Positions 21,960-32,570 of a DNA stretch of 64,000 bases are shown piece by piece (the first letter of the stretch is position 1; every line of letters begins with the position of its first letter). Source of the stretch: Stictocephala bisonia (lineage: Eukaryota > Arthropoda > Insecta > Hemiptera > Membracidae). The DNA lies in NCBI GenBank assembly GCA_035578905.1, contig JAQJVL010002648.1, positions 1 through 64,000 on the forward strand, given 5' to 3'. Made by a program: the position numbers and the translations under genes. Below the pieces are notes generated by a model. That model saw only the letters and a list, made by a program, of their open reading frames with translations. It searched no databases and was not told the DNA's origin.

Positions 21960-22800
21960 GCACTACTTGTAAGCCATATCGATCGTAATCATATACATCG
22001 CCCTTCGGCTGACTTTTACCTTACGCCTACGGTGGTAGATGCAATTTCTAGACGTACCCACTTCACAGTTATTTTGGCCACAATGAAGGCGCACTTCTTC
22101 ACTAAGATAAATCAAAAGTAAGGCAGATTGATCAGTTCTACCTGACTATAGCCAGAGTTACACAATCAAGATGGCTGATTTATCCCTATCTTCCGGAGCT
22201 AAGCCAACTTGCTGGTAACCACTCTTAAGGCCCAGAGTAGAATAACTTGCACCATTCCAGAGTATCCATAGTGTCATCAATCCGTGGAGGGGAAGTAGGT
22301 TACTGCCCTTCTTCATCATACTATTTCTCAGGGGACAAGTTCATGCAGAATCTTGAAGGCTCGCATTTCTGTTTTACCAGCACTACAGGTGCACTTAAGG
22401 ACTGCTGAAGGTTATATAACTCCATCAATTATGATTTTCTCCTTCCTGTTCTGCTTTGCCAGGGGCAACCTTCTTCAAACCTGACATTCCCGTGCATCTC
22501 ATGAGCCCGTGTGGTTTTGGACAATGTGTTGGTCCTTCTGCTGGGGCTGGTTCTAACCTCAAAAACATCTTGGTGATAAGGTCTTGGACAGTATCAGCCT
22601 GCTTATTGGTAAGTTCATGGCAAGTTTCTTTGACAAAAGCAACCAGCTCATGTGGAAGACTTCTGCCCTGGTTTGACACGCTGTACCTGCCAAGCCATTG
22701 AAGGAGCTTCTGAAGCATTCCCAAGTACAACCCCTTTCTACAGCATGAAAGAATAAATATTTAGATTCATCATCCCCTCTGGAAACTATTTTTTGGAACA
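21960..22800 (-). pseudogene. Decayed Ty3/Gypsy pol fragment (protease-RT linker and RT start)
   Basis: On the minus strand, 22730-22550 reads LPHELVAFVKETCHELTNKQ and ADTVQDLITKM, like the linker before RT in Gypsy polyproteins. After frame changes come APVVLVKQKCEPSRFCMNL (about 22340-22400), PPRIDDTMDTLEW (about 22260-22300) and a degenerate GYQQVGLAPEDRDK block (about 22190-22220). These match the RT N-terminal order (SPWASPVVLVKKKDG, PLPRIDDTLD, SGYWQ). Every block is shifted or stopped. It lies just before the last MEK exon, antisense to it. Confidence 0.55.
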
Positions 22801-23130
22801 CTGTCTTACTGGAATATCCTTTTCTATTCCTCCATTTACTATCTAGGTGTTAGCTAGTAAACTCACCCACCGTCATCCATACACAGGCGGAATCTTGTGG
22901 AGAAGAAGTTTTCTCCATAATGCAAAATAATCAATCAGCTTGGGTGTTCTTTAGTTATTGAATGACATTTTAATCTAATGACAAAGAGGTACAAGTTATT
23001 GAGTATCCTGTTCAAAAGTTTTGTTTGTTGGATTAAAAATATTATTTTAACAATAGCACTACCAGCCAATGAAAAGTATTCTAGAAATATTTCATCAAAT
23101 AGATAGTATACTTTTATGTAATTGTTACAG

Positions 23131-23244
23131 AACCATGAGTGGATTCGGCGAGCAGAAAATGAGGATAATGACATTGCAGGATGGGTGTGTCGCACAATGG
23201 GCCTTACCCCCACCACTCCAACACGCACCAATCCGCCCTCTTGA
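23131..23244 (+). CDS. Dsor1: MEK last coding exon: C-terminal DVD tail and stop
   Basis: 37 codons and a TGA at 23242-23244. It reads NHEWIRRAENEDNDIAGWVC, then RTMGLTPTTPTRTNPPS. This matches the MEK C-terminus (H-(A/E)(F/W)I, then E-DxAGWxC(S/R)TxGL), the docking segment that contacts upstream MAP3Ks. The acceptor attgttacag ends at 23130 and the phase (0) agrees with the exon ending at 14351. The three exons together give about 151 residues, the C-terminal two fifths of a MEK of usual length (about 390-400). Confidence 0.95.
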   Translation, partial: NHEWIRRAENEDNDIAGWVCRTMGLTPTTPTRTNPPS

Positions 23245-24020
23245 GCTGCTTAACTTTAAATTTTTCCTGTACTTCTCTCTTGGATGGGGCTGTTTAGTTA
23301 CGTAATCTCTCTTTGGAGTTCATGGCCAGTATGGTCACGTGTTAATTCCTCCAGGGATAGTTTTTTTGTGATCCCATGAACAAATCAGGTTCGGTCAATG
23401 CTTGACTGCAGTTGAATTATATAAACAGTAGATGTTTCAATAACAGTGAGGCTCTCACTCTTTAGAAATGTTTACTTCTATGTAAGTGTTCAATTCTTTT
23501 GGTATGAAACATTCCATGTGTAAAGGTATTTTCATACTATTTACTAAAAAATGTTATGATCAAACTGGTGTAAAGGTATTTTCATACTATTTACTAAAAA
23601 ATGTTATGATCAAACTGAAATTTTTTGTTAATTAAACTGAGAAATACCTAATTCAAACATACCAACAGTTGTTTCTTACAATTAATGCAAACATTAGAAA
23701 AGCATTTTTGTGGGTAACTTATGTGGGGCATCTGATTGGTGCACTTTTCCCATATTTGAGTCCTCCAAAGCTTATAATACCAATATTTCAATACAAAAAT
23801 GAACTAAAGAAATAGTTGAGAGTACCAGTATGTAGTAGTACAGCATTTCTGGTGTGGTTGTAGTCAGTGTAACAATTTATATTATATTCATTATCAAATT
23901 TGCAAATCACACATGTGCCTTGAACTGAAGATCTTTAGTTAAAAAGAATAGGAAATTATGCTAACTATTAAAAAGAATGAAAAGAGACACCAAGGACAGA
24001 AAATAAACCACATGTATGTC
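23245..24020 (+). other. Dsor1: Probable MEK 3' UTR / downstream sequence
   Basis: No coding signal follows the MEK stop. I could not decide the polyadenylation site: the nearest clear AATAAA hexamers lie beyond the stretch (about 24285 inside a MITE, and about 24846). A 50-bp block is duplicated in tandem at 23518-23617. Confidence 0.5.
23518..23617. repeat. 50-bp perfect tandem duplication
   Basis: Two identical copies of gtgtaaaggtattttcatac...caaactg, 23518-23567 and 23568-23617. Confidence 0.95.
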
Positions 24021-24750
24021 TTAACACGTTGACTGCCAGCGTAGATAATTTGTTGTGTCATCCTGAGGCCACCGTAGTAAAACTGTATGTCCGCCTGACG
24101 CCATGAGGGCCTCCGGTGGCCCACGACATACGTGCAGCTGTGCGCCATGTGGGCCACCGGTGGCCCTCGCATCTTTTATAAATCAAACACAAATTGTAGC
24201 GCCATTTTTAGTATTACGTAATTTTGAATGATATATTCTGAAAGCTCATAAAATGTGCTACAAAACAGTCCTCTGGTTTTTAAATAAAGCAACCCTAAAT
24301 ACGTTTTTATATATTTGAACTAGTTTTTACGACATTTAGACAGACTAGTTTCTGTCAGAAAAAGAATCAATGTCACTTACTAAACACCTAACCTCAAAAG
24401 CTGATCAGTGCGCGGGAAGAAAATATAAAAATCATAACAAAACAGCTGGAACGTAATATCATATGGCATATGTAAAGTTTTGCCCCCACGCCATGAGGGC
24501 CACCGGTGTACCTCATCAATAACTTCACAAAATTGGGGCAAAAGACCGGATGTCGGCTATTTTTATACTCGGGGGGGGTCATTTCCGGTTGCATGGAACA
24601 CAGAATTCGGAACAATGAATATTGAACTTTACCGTAGAAACAGCTGTGGCGCCAGGCTGAAAACTAGTGAGGGCCACCGGTGGCCCTCATGGCGTGAGCT
24701 AAAATTGTTGTGTGGGCCACCGGTGGCCCTCATGGCGGTCAACGTGTTAC
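24021..24750. mobile_element. TTAA-type MITE built of repeated palindromes
   Basis: The left end is TTAACACGTTGACTGCCAGC; the right end, reversed, is GTAACACGTTGACCGCCATG, i.e. inverted termini with one mutated TTAA. This is a piggyBac-like configuration. The 16-bp perfect palindrome GGGCCACCGGTGGCCC occurs at 24151-24166, 24671-24686 and 24714-24729, with near copies at 24107-24122 and 24497-24512, most preceded or followed by CGCCATGA/TCATGGCG to give a palindrome of up to 32 bp. No transposase ORF. It lies 0.8 kb downstream of the MEK stop. Confidence 0.75.
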
Positions 24751-26944
24751 TTAAAGAAGAATGTTCTGTCAGAAGATAACTGGTGTATCTGATGTAAGAA
24801 AATTATTAGTAAGCTAGGTTATTGTGCTTTAATTTTCCTATTAGAAATAAATAGATCACTTTAATATGAAAAGCAGATCAAATATTTAAATTTTGAATCA
24901 TAAAGGTTTTTTCTATTTATAAAGGGAGTAGGCCTACTTGAGCAAGGTTGGCTTGTTATAGAGAGGACTGTGAACTCAACATTGGGAAGGAGTAACGAGT
25001 GAAGGGGAGCAAATTGTCTTGAATGCCACAATTATGTCAGTAGCATATTTGGCTAAGCAATGCCTGTACATGCTGTTAGAAAACAATGAAATTATAACAA
25101 CATTTTTCTTTTGCACATTCTGTTAGTCGATCAGGATTTCTTGTGTGTGATGCACATTAATCTCAACAGCCCTAGTCTTAAAGAGAGTATATTTTATTGA
25201 TTACATTTCCATTGAATGTTACTAAAAATTATTTCTTGTAGAATGAAATGAATATAGTCATTAATGTTCTTGTATACGTATTTGAGAAATTACATCCATG
25301 TGTCTTGTATTTATATAAACTATTGTAATATTTAACTGTATTTTATTGTATATTTTAATTCTGTGAATTTTCATTTTATATTTTTGTTATTAGTGTTTTA
25401 AGTATAGTAATACAAGAGAATGTTTAAAGTCCACTTTCTTGCTTGCTAAGGAAAATGTTATTTGCACATTTTTTTACGTATTGCTGCCACCTAAATTATG
25501 GAAACCGAAATTTTTACCTGTAATTTAATTATAAAAAATGTAATAATTCTGCTAGAGATATGTCCAAATAATGGTTTAACATCAGTGAGCTAGAAAGTGG
25601 GTGCATTCTTCCATATGCCTGTTTCCTTACTGAAGTTGTTCATATGTACTATAAACACACTATTGTGTATATTAGTATAGGTTTCAATTCATTTATTGTA
25701 CATTTTTAAGTTACTATTCAGTGATATTTATTTTTTATCTTGATGTAGGAAAGCAGGCTCATGTTGTTTATAGGTTCTGTGTTGAAATGAAGATGAGGCA
25801 GATATTCCCACTTGTGTGTCTCTTTATTGTGTACACTCACAGAATTATCAGTCAAAACCATGTAAACTTGCTTCTCTGTATCAACACTTCAGGCACTTGC
25901 CCTCAGTAATAATTATTTAATATTGTAATTTTATATCATATTAATATGTGAATATACTCTTATATAACTCTATTTTACAAAAACTGATTACTTTATTTTG
26001 CTTTTATTTAATTTTGTTTAGTATCAATCATTAATAAATGATCAAAATTTAAATTACTGCTATTAAAATGTCCCCTGATTAGTTATAAAAGTCAACTTCA
26101 TTTTAAAAATTCAAATATTAAAATTGAAATTAGATATTAAATAAATGGAATACTATTTTATCTATTGACCTGTACATTTGTATTGTTAATGTATTATTAA
26201 TGTACACACCTACTCTGTGCTTCTTAAAATATATGGAATTGTATAGATATTTCTATGTTATTAATGTCTTTTATTTATATAATAAAAGAAAATTTATATA
26301 ACAGATATAAGTTTTTAATCCTAAATCAACGTAGTAGATATTATAATTTAGTTACCAAGAATAAATATTCTTGTCTATTATTTACTTTCACCAGGAGAAA
26401 AGATCTAAATAACTGTGATGACTAGACTTCTAAAGGGAGTCTGATCTTAGGCTATTTTGGAATCACTTGGTTTTGCCTCTTTAACCCGGAATGTAGTTTC
26501 TTGGGAACAAAATTTTTTCAGGCAATCTCAACATATAATTTTCTGATGAAAATTCTAGAGAAAATAATAATAAGATACTCATGAAATTGTACGCTCAGTT
26601 AAAATTCCCAGAATAAACTAACATACATCAAGGAGAGATAAAATAATTCAGCAATGTGCAACTGATGTGCAGAATTTAGAAAAATGAGAATGCGTACTGT
26701 CAGTGGTCGTATATGTAGGTGAGGTAAAGGTACTTAAGAACAGAAAACAAGTGATTGTTGATTCTAAGAAAGCTTATGGCATATGTCTTTCAGCAAGGGT
26801 TTCAATATCAGGTATATCTTATCTTTATATTTTAGTGGATGTTGCGGTTTAATTATCACCATTACTCATTACTAAGACACTAATGGTAGAGAGTAGACGA
26901 ATGAGAGTGATTTGTGTAAATGAACAAATGTAGTGATTGGTACT
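24751..26944. other. AT-rich stretch, nothing recognised
   Basis: No exon, transposon terminus or tandem repeat of note. It may include the true MEK 3' end (AATAAA near 24846 and several later A-rich hexamers, e.g. near 26280). Confidence 0.4.
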
Positions 26945-27245
26945 AAGGCCAACTGTTCATTGGGAAGAACCATTTATTAATAGCTCAATAGCCAGGTCAA
27001 AGAGACCTTTAGTTTTATGTGGCATCTTAACCAAGTAGTATTGGTGTGATTTTCAGCTAATTGACAAGCTTTATAATATCTTCTTTTCTCTACATTACAT
27101 CCGGAGTCTAACTATCACCCAACATGGTCACCTCAAATCTAGTAGTGTCCATGTTGAATTATAACAATTAAAATCCATATGACCTCCTCCGGAACTAGTC
27201 TTTTCTTGAATACTGTGAAACCTTGTAGCCGATAACCTGATCAGA
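26945..27245 (-). repeat. Dispersed repeat family (three copies), copy 1
   Basis: The reverse complement aligns to 29570-29995 and 45875-46205. Shared anchors are: a 'gtttacac/gatggttt..' block, 'tagctgaaaat(c/a)acacc', 'ggtc(c/t)ctt.g.tgcc(t)tgg' and 'tggac(t)at..taaatgg'. It has no ORF in common with the other copies and its ends are not defined. Confidence 0.6.
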
Positions 27246-27801
27246 CCTAATGATGGTGGTGGTTATGTTCAAGAGTTTGGTGTGACTCAGGTTTTAGGTG
27301 AGTTATGGTCTAATGAACAGGCTCTAAAATTCAGTATCCCTTGATGGATCTGTAAATATAAGGGAGCTCCAGGGGGAATGGTAGTCTAGAGGTTCCTCTG
27401 TGAAAATACGATTAAGTCTTTCTGTATTATACTTTACCATATTGATTTAATTTATATTTGTTCTCAAATCAGTACAAGGTTTTAATATAACTGCACTATA
27501 AGTTTGTATTCAGTGTGGAAAAGTTATTGGCATCGCCTTAAATGCAATAGCAAGCATCTGCTGTTTAGAGGAACCCTCATACGCACTTCCTCTAGAGTTT
27601 CTCTTTAATACACATTAAAGGTTACAGTTGGGGCACTAGGCCTAGGATTTCAGTAGTAATGAAAGGAAAGCAGCAAACCTGATAAACTTGGTAGACTGGT
27701 TATACTGTAGATAGAGACACAATCACATCACAAAGAATTGGAAAGTGCGAAAATACAATATTAAACATTTATTTCATAATTTATAAAATTTGTTAGTATA
27801 A

Positions 27802-28223
27802 GGGGCAGTCCCTAAATTACGTAATGCCTGAAGGGAGAGGGAGGTTTTCGGCAACATTATACACCATTACGGCAGAGGGTGGGGGTTCTACACAGCCTTA
27901 TGGAACTATTAAACCTCAGCAATTTGTTTGAATTAATTCACAACATTTTATTGTTTTTCACCAAAATACAAGATTTTTAGAAAAGATATTTAAGTTCGAT
28001 ATATTTTCTCCCCCCCCCCCATTAGAAAAAAATGGAGAAAGTGTAAACAATGACTTCATTATAAGTAAAAATATGCATGAAAGTGGATGACAAAAATTAG
28101 AGGGGGGGTTGGTTTCAGGATTACGTAAATTTTGAGGGGGAGTTTAGTAATACCTTTACAACTGTGTTACGGGGGGGGGTCTGTAAAGCCAGTTTTAGTG
28201 TTACGTAATTTAGGGATGGCCCC
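27802..28223. mobile_element. MITE with TAA target duplication (PIF/Harbinger-like)
   Basis: 422 bp flanked by TAA (27799-27801 and 28224-28226). Inverted ends: left GGGGCAGTCCCTAAATTACG, right (reversed) GGGGCCATCCCTAAATTACG. A 3-bp TAA duplication with GGG-starting termini fits PIF/Harbinger-type elements. The interior has several G or C runs (C10 near 28010, G9 near 28170) and no ORF. Confidence 0.7.
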
Positions 28224-28623
28224 TAAGTAAGGAGATTGGTTTTATTTTTCTGGTAGGATGAATAAAAAAAAAATTAAGCCTTGTTCAAGCGTATTGTAGT
28301 AAAATCCATAAAAACGTATTATTACTTTATTTTTTTATACTAATCTTTTAAAAGACACTTTGTACATATTAGTTTACATAAGAGTGTAAGAATAATCATA
28401 TAGTAAAACAGCTTGTGACAGGACAAAACACAAAAGGGGTTTAAGGGGAAGTTTTAAGCAGTTCCTCACAACAGGCTGTGGGGATGCATCAAGAAATACA
28501 GTAAGTCAGTACGTGTCTGCGAGGTAGTTTGTTTAGTAGCTACTGAATACTGCGCCACTATTCAAGTGAGGAAGGAGTTCAATTTCCTACAATAGTGTAT
28601 TGCGTAATACATAAATACACTCA

Positions 28624-29565
28624 GTGACAAATTTACCACTAGGCAGCTGCCTAGGGCCACTGCAAATATTGCGCTAATGCGCCAAGTAAAGGGCCCTCAT
28701 GATTTTCCTACACAGCAACCTGCTAGATTTTATAAAATATATTTATTACACTCCTCATAGGTTATTGAAATACACCGCATACATAGATATAGTAAAAAAT
28801 AACTGAGTCGAAATAAGTATTGTTGAGAATGCAGGTGTATTTGGTGTGTATGAGTACGGTGCCTGCGATTATGATGTTGATATCTACAGAGTACAGACTA
28901 GAGTTATTTATTGCATGGTTGGAATACTGAAAGGAATGTGAATCACAACTCTGTCTTGAGCAGGCGGCAGGACTTTAATGATTTATAGTAGTTTTCTGCT
29001 GAAAAATCAGGAAAATTTCATGTGCAAAAATGGGAGACAATCAATAGCAGATTCACTAGTCTTAGGTGATACTGATTAGCTGACAGGTTTTAAAGTTTTT
29101 GGAAGTGGTTATGAACATATTTTGTTTATTCATTATTGTACTGTGTTAAAGTGAAAATTCATTGTTATTCTAAGGGACAATGAATCAACTAAACAACGAT
29201 GTAATAAGCCCAGGAAAAATGTCAACACTTATCAACATTAGAATAAGCAATTGTACTAAGATTATCCAAGTATACTTTATACCTTTTTAGAAACACAATA
29301 AATTGTTTTCTATATACTATTTTTATAACAACATGTTTTAAATATATATTGTAAATGAAAGCTTAAAGTCTAAAAAAAGAGAATATATTAAAAAAAACTG
29401 TTTAGAAAAAATTTAAGTTAACTAAATACTAGCCTAAAATACGAGTATTATTTACCAAACTAGCTGAAGATATGAAGATCAGAATATTTTTCATCACTGT
29501 GCAGGAGGAGGGGCCGCAAAATAAATTTGCCTAGTGCCGCAAAAATTTATTATGTCGGCACTGGT
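28624..29565. mobile_element. Possible degenerate TIR element
   Basis: The left end cagtgacaaatttaccacta and right end (reversed) cagtgccgacataataaatt share CAGTG and, further in, CACTAGGC. This layout is like old hAT-type MITEs. No target duplication and no ORF. The copy of the dispersed repeat at 29570 begins immediately to its right. Confidence 0.25.
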
Positions 29566-29569
29566 GGCG

Positions 29570-29995
29570 CAGTGCTGTAACTCAGCTACTTGGGGACAAA
29601 GTTTTTGGGAGATTGTAGGCGATAGGTTCTATGCTCGGTTCTCTTAATACCGACATGGCGTCCTCTCAATGGTTGTCATCAATATAGACACTACTAGAGA
29701 AGTCTGGAGTGTCCGTGTTGAATGGTAGTCAAGGTTCGGGTGTTGTGTAGAGAAGAGAACTAAGTGTCAAACTTGTCAGTTAGCTGAAAATCATACCAAT
29801 ACTACATGGTTTTGATTCCAAGTAAATTTGTAGGTCCCTTAGTTGCCCTGGCTGTTGGACTATATATAAATGGCTCTTTCTGAGAAGCAGTCCGCCATAG
29901 TTAGTAACATTGACTACACTCGTTCATCTACACTCATTCATGCCTCATATTCGCCCATATCTCTACGATCGGCGTCTTAGAGATGAATAATGAAT
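29570..29995 (+). repeat. Dispersed repeat family (three copies), copy 2
   Basis: The longest copy. It starts gtggcgcagtgctgtaactc, which resembles a tRNA A-box start, and ends ctacgatcggcgtcttagag. Shared with copy 3 at 45875-46205: 'ttctatgctc', 'ataccgaca(t/c)ggcgtcc', 'aagtctggagtgtc', 'tctctacgat'. It may be a tRNA-related SINE, but the possible B-box is 240 bp away. Confidence 0.6.
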
Positions 29996-30614
29996 AGTAA
30001 TGAAAAAGTCTTAATCCTTCACTGAATACACTCAGCAGGCATTCACTCTCTGTATAGTTCATAACCAAAATTCAAACAAGGTAGTTGTGAAAGGAAATAT
30101 CCTGACTGGCATCTTAAAAAAAAAAAAAAAAAATTATTACTGTATATATTATTTTATGGTATTTAAAAAAAGTAAATTAACCTTATATTAAACTAAATAT
30201 GAATCCTTATGTTTAACTCTGGACTAATCACAGAAATCACTTAAATTATTAATGTCTGTGTTATATGTAACACTCGCATTATAGGTGCAATTTCAATAGG
30301 ACTCCGCATAAAAATTATGTAATCTAAAACGTATTTGAACTAAAAGCTATTTTATTAAAAAAAGTTAAATAAAATACATCTGGAATGAACACAGAGTAAA
30401 ATGTATCTCAGATAAATAATTATCATATAACAGGGACAATATTCAGGGAGGGAGTTTGTGGAAATTGACTGCTGATTGCCAACTGAATTACAAGGAAATT
30501 ACCTAACCCACTGTTGGCAGACCCAACTATTGTTGGGCTATTCTATTTCTGGCATTTCCTGCTGGCATTCCAGTAATTGTGTGGTTTTAGAAACTATAAT
30601 GTACCTTCTTTTCC
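29996..30614. other. AT-rich stretch, nothing recognised
   Basis: Contains an A18 run near 30116-30133 and no coding or repeat signature. It ends at the TTAA of the next element. Confidence 0.4.
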
Positions 30615-30902
30615 TTAAACCTTTAAAACCCAAATTATGATACAAATGAAAAAAAAATAAATAAATAAAATGTTATTTTTTTCAAAAGACTTTGAAACAG
30701 CAAAAAAGTTGTTTTTTTACAATTTTCCCTCCTAGGTTTAGAAGATAAAAAGTGTTGCAAAAATGCAACAGTGGGCATATAGTACATTAGATGAAAACAA
30801 GAAAATTCCTTTGTTGAAAAACTGCAACAGTGGGCTGTTGAGTCCTGTTCAATGTCCCTATGAGCGTCCATCAATATGGTCTAAGGGGAGCTCGCACCCT
30901 CC

Positions 30903-32130
30903 GGCTCTTTTCTGATATGTGTCAGCAATCCCAAAATATTTTCTATAACGTACTAATGAAAGAAATACCTCATACCTTTATTCTGGAGGCCAGTAGGCGG
31001 CAATATCACTGATAATTTGCTGAAATAAGTCTATCTTTATTCCGCCGACGCCACAAAAATTCACATAAATATGAGTCTATCATAGAGCGCCGCGTACCGC
31101 ACTGAACTTTACTCCGGTGTTTTACAAGACGCCAGTTACTTTCTACCGTTTGTGTGTGGGCACCTGACTCTGGGTCTACAAAATTGTATATATGAGTGAC
31201 AGTAAAATGTTCATAACCGTGTTTGTACAATTGTTTATATGCTTTCCATTCATCTGAAATGATTGTGGTTCCACTTCGAATGTAGTTTTTAATTATGGGA
31301 ATTAATTGTGCGGATGATCTATTTTCCACGGCAACCAAGAAACATTCTTTAGTTTCCCTACAAATTCCACCGAAAACCCACTGTTCTGGAATAAGACGAC
31401 CAACGTTATTCTTCCGGCGAGCAAACAAACTTTCGTCCATTTCAACCGTTAGGCCAGGTCCGCCAATACCAATAGGGTTTTTTAGCAAGTGACTCGCGGT
31501 AACTTCACGCATATAATTGTTCCAGTCCACCGCAGTTCCATGATTTTTATTTACCAAGTTCTTTTTCGCAGAATTTTATCGATGTCAATTCTTGTGACCA
31601 GCAATATATGAAAAACAGAACAGTGCGAAAAGGTAACTTTGAGCCGGTAAATTATGTATCTTGGCGCAATTGTTTGTACTCGCGGCACGTTGTTTTATTA
31701 CAAACCCAACGGAATCGATTTTCTAAATATAATTTCATTTCATGTCCGTTCGCACATTTACGTGGATTGTGTAACAATCCTTTTTGCTGGAAAAACAACA
31801 CAGCGTCTTCTTCATTTTTAACACTTTCAACTAACCGAATGAAATTCATTACACAGCACTAAACACGATTAGACACTAACACGATTAAACTGGACAACAA
31901 TACACGGACGGGCAACAGCACGAACTGAGTGAACCAGTGCTGTGGCTCCGTTGTCGCGCCGCGCCGCCTCGTTATCTCGTCCAGATGGGCAAAGTCCAAC
32001 CGGTGATAACTAATGTTGGCTATCTAAAAATACTGATTCGACCATCATAAAGTGAATTTCGCTCTGTTTTTGGTCATGGTAAACTAATAGAAAATATTTT
32101 GGGATTGCTGACACATAACGGAAAAGATCC
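30903..32130 (-). mobile_element. Merlin (IS1016/IS1595-type) DNA transposon
   Basis: About 1.23 kb bounded by 44-bp inverted repeats (30903-30946 and 32087-32130) that are nearly identical from the TGTGTCAGCAATCCC core inward to ATTTTCTAT. It encodes a Merlin-type transposase on the minus strand. The expected 8-bp target duplication was not found at the boundaries chosen, so the outer limits may be off by a few bases or the copy is old. It lies inside the TTAA-flanked element. Confidence 0.85.
31006..31849 (-). pseudogene. Merlin transposase, one stop and one frameshift
   Basis: The N-terminal part (31849-31652) has the zinc-ribbon-like block PRKCANGHEMKLYLENRFRW and VCNKTTC. A stop at about 31650 is followed by more in-frame protein (PFRTVLFFIYCWSQE, FCEKELG), then a shift at about 31560 into a 183-codon frame (31557-31006). 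That part has the DDE core: Asp in VEMDESLFARRK, Asp in TIISDEWKAYKQL and Glu in HTQTVESNWRLVKH, with the conserved RLIPEQWVFGGICRETKE between. Total length is about 280 residues, normal for Merlin. The enzyme would act in the nucleus by cut-and-paste. Two lesions inactivate this copy. Confidence 0.93.
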
Positions 32131-32570
32131 TAAATGGCTTTGGACATGTAAATCTTAAATACCACCGAGATATAGACTGTTATATACATTTATATGTCAT
32201 AAGCGCCCACTGTTGCATTTTTGCAGCATGTAGATTTTTGCTCATATATCTGTTGAAATTAGTTTAAACCACGTTAATAGTGTTTATTTGAAAACTACGG
32301 TGTTTAAACAACTAAAAACTATTTTTATCAACTTCATAAAATAACAAATTACTAAAGAAAACAGCACTTGAAATGCATTAAACACGAATTAAACACTTAC
32401 CTGTGCAAGGGTTCTCAAACAAATGTTATTTTGACTATGTGGTGGACTTAAGTCCAGTCTAGTGGCCGATGCGAGAAGTACGATAGTGTTGCATTATACA
32501 CGAACGTTCAGGAGATAAATAGCCAGATATTTGTGTTGTCAATACGCAACGTTGGGCGCTAAAGGGTTAA

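Larger units (their letters stand above)
30615..32570. mobile_element. TTAA-flanked piggyBac-like element hosting a Merlin element
   Basis: TTAA occurs at both ends (30615-30618 and 32567-32570) with short related termini: left TTAAACCTTTAAAACCCAAA, right reversed TTAACCCTTTAGCGCCCAAC (about 15 of 19 match). A subterminal motif GCAACAGTGGGC occurs at about 30765-30776 and 30823-30834 and, inverted, at 32205-32216, the last as part of GCGCCCACTGTTGCA, which echoes the right terminus GCGCCCAACGTTGCG. Without the Merlin insertion it would be about 0.7 kb and non-coding. Confidence 0.55.

Noticed and set aside
22425..22730. 101-codon minus ORF considered as a host gene
   Set aside because: Flanking blocks in other frames match the start of a Gypsy RT, so it is more likely part of a decayed pol.
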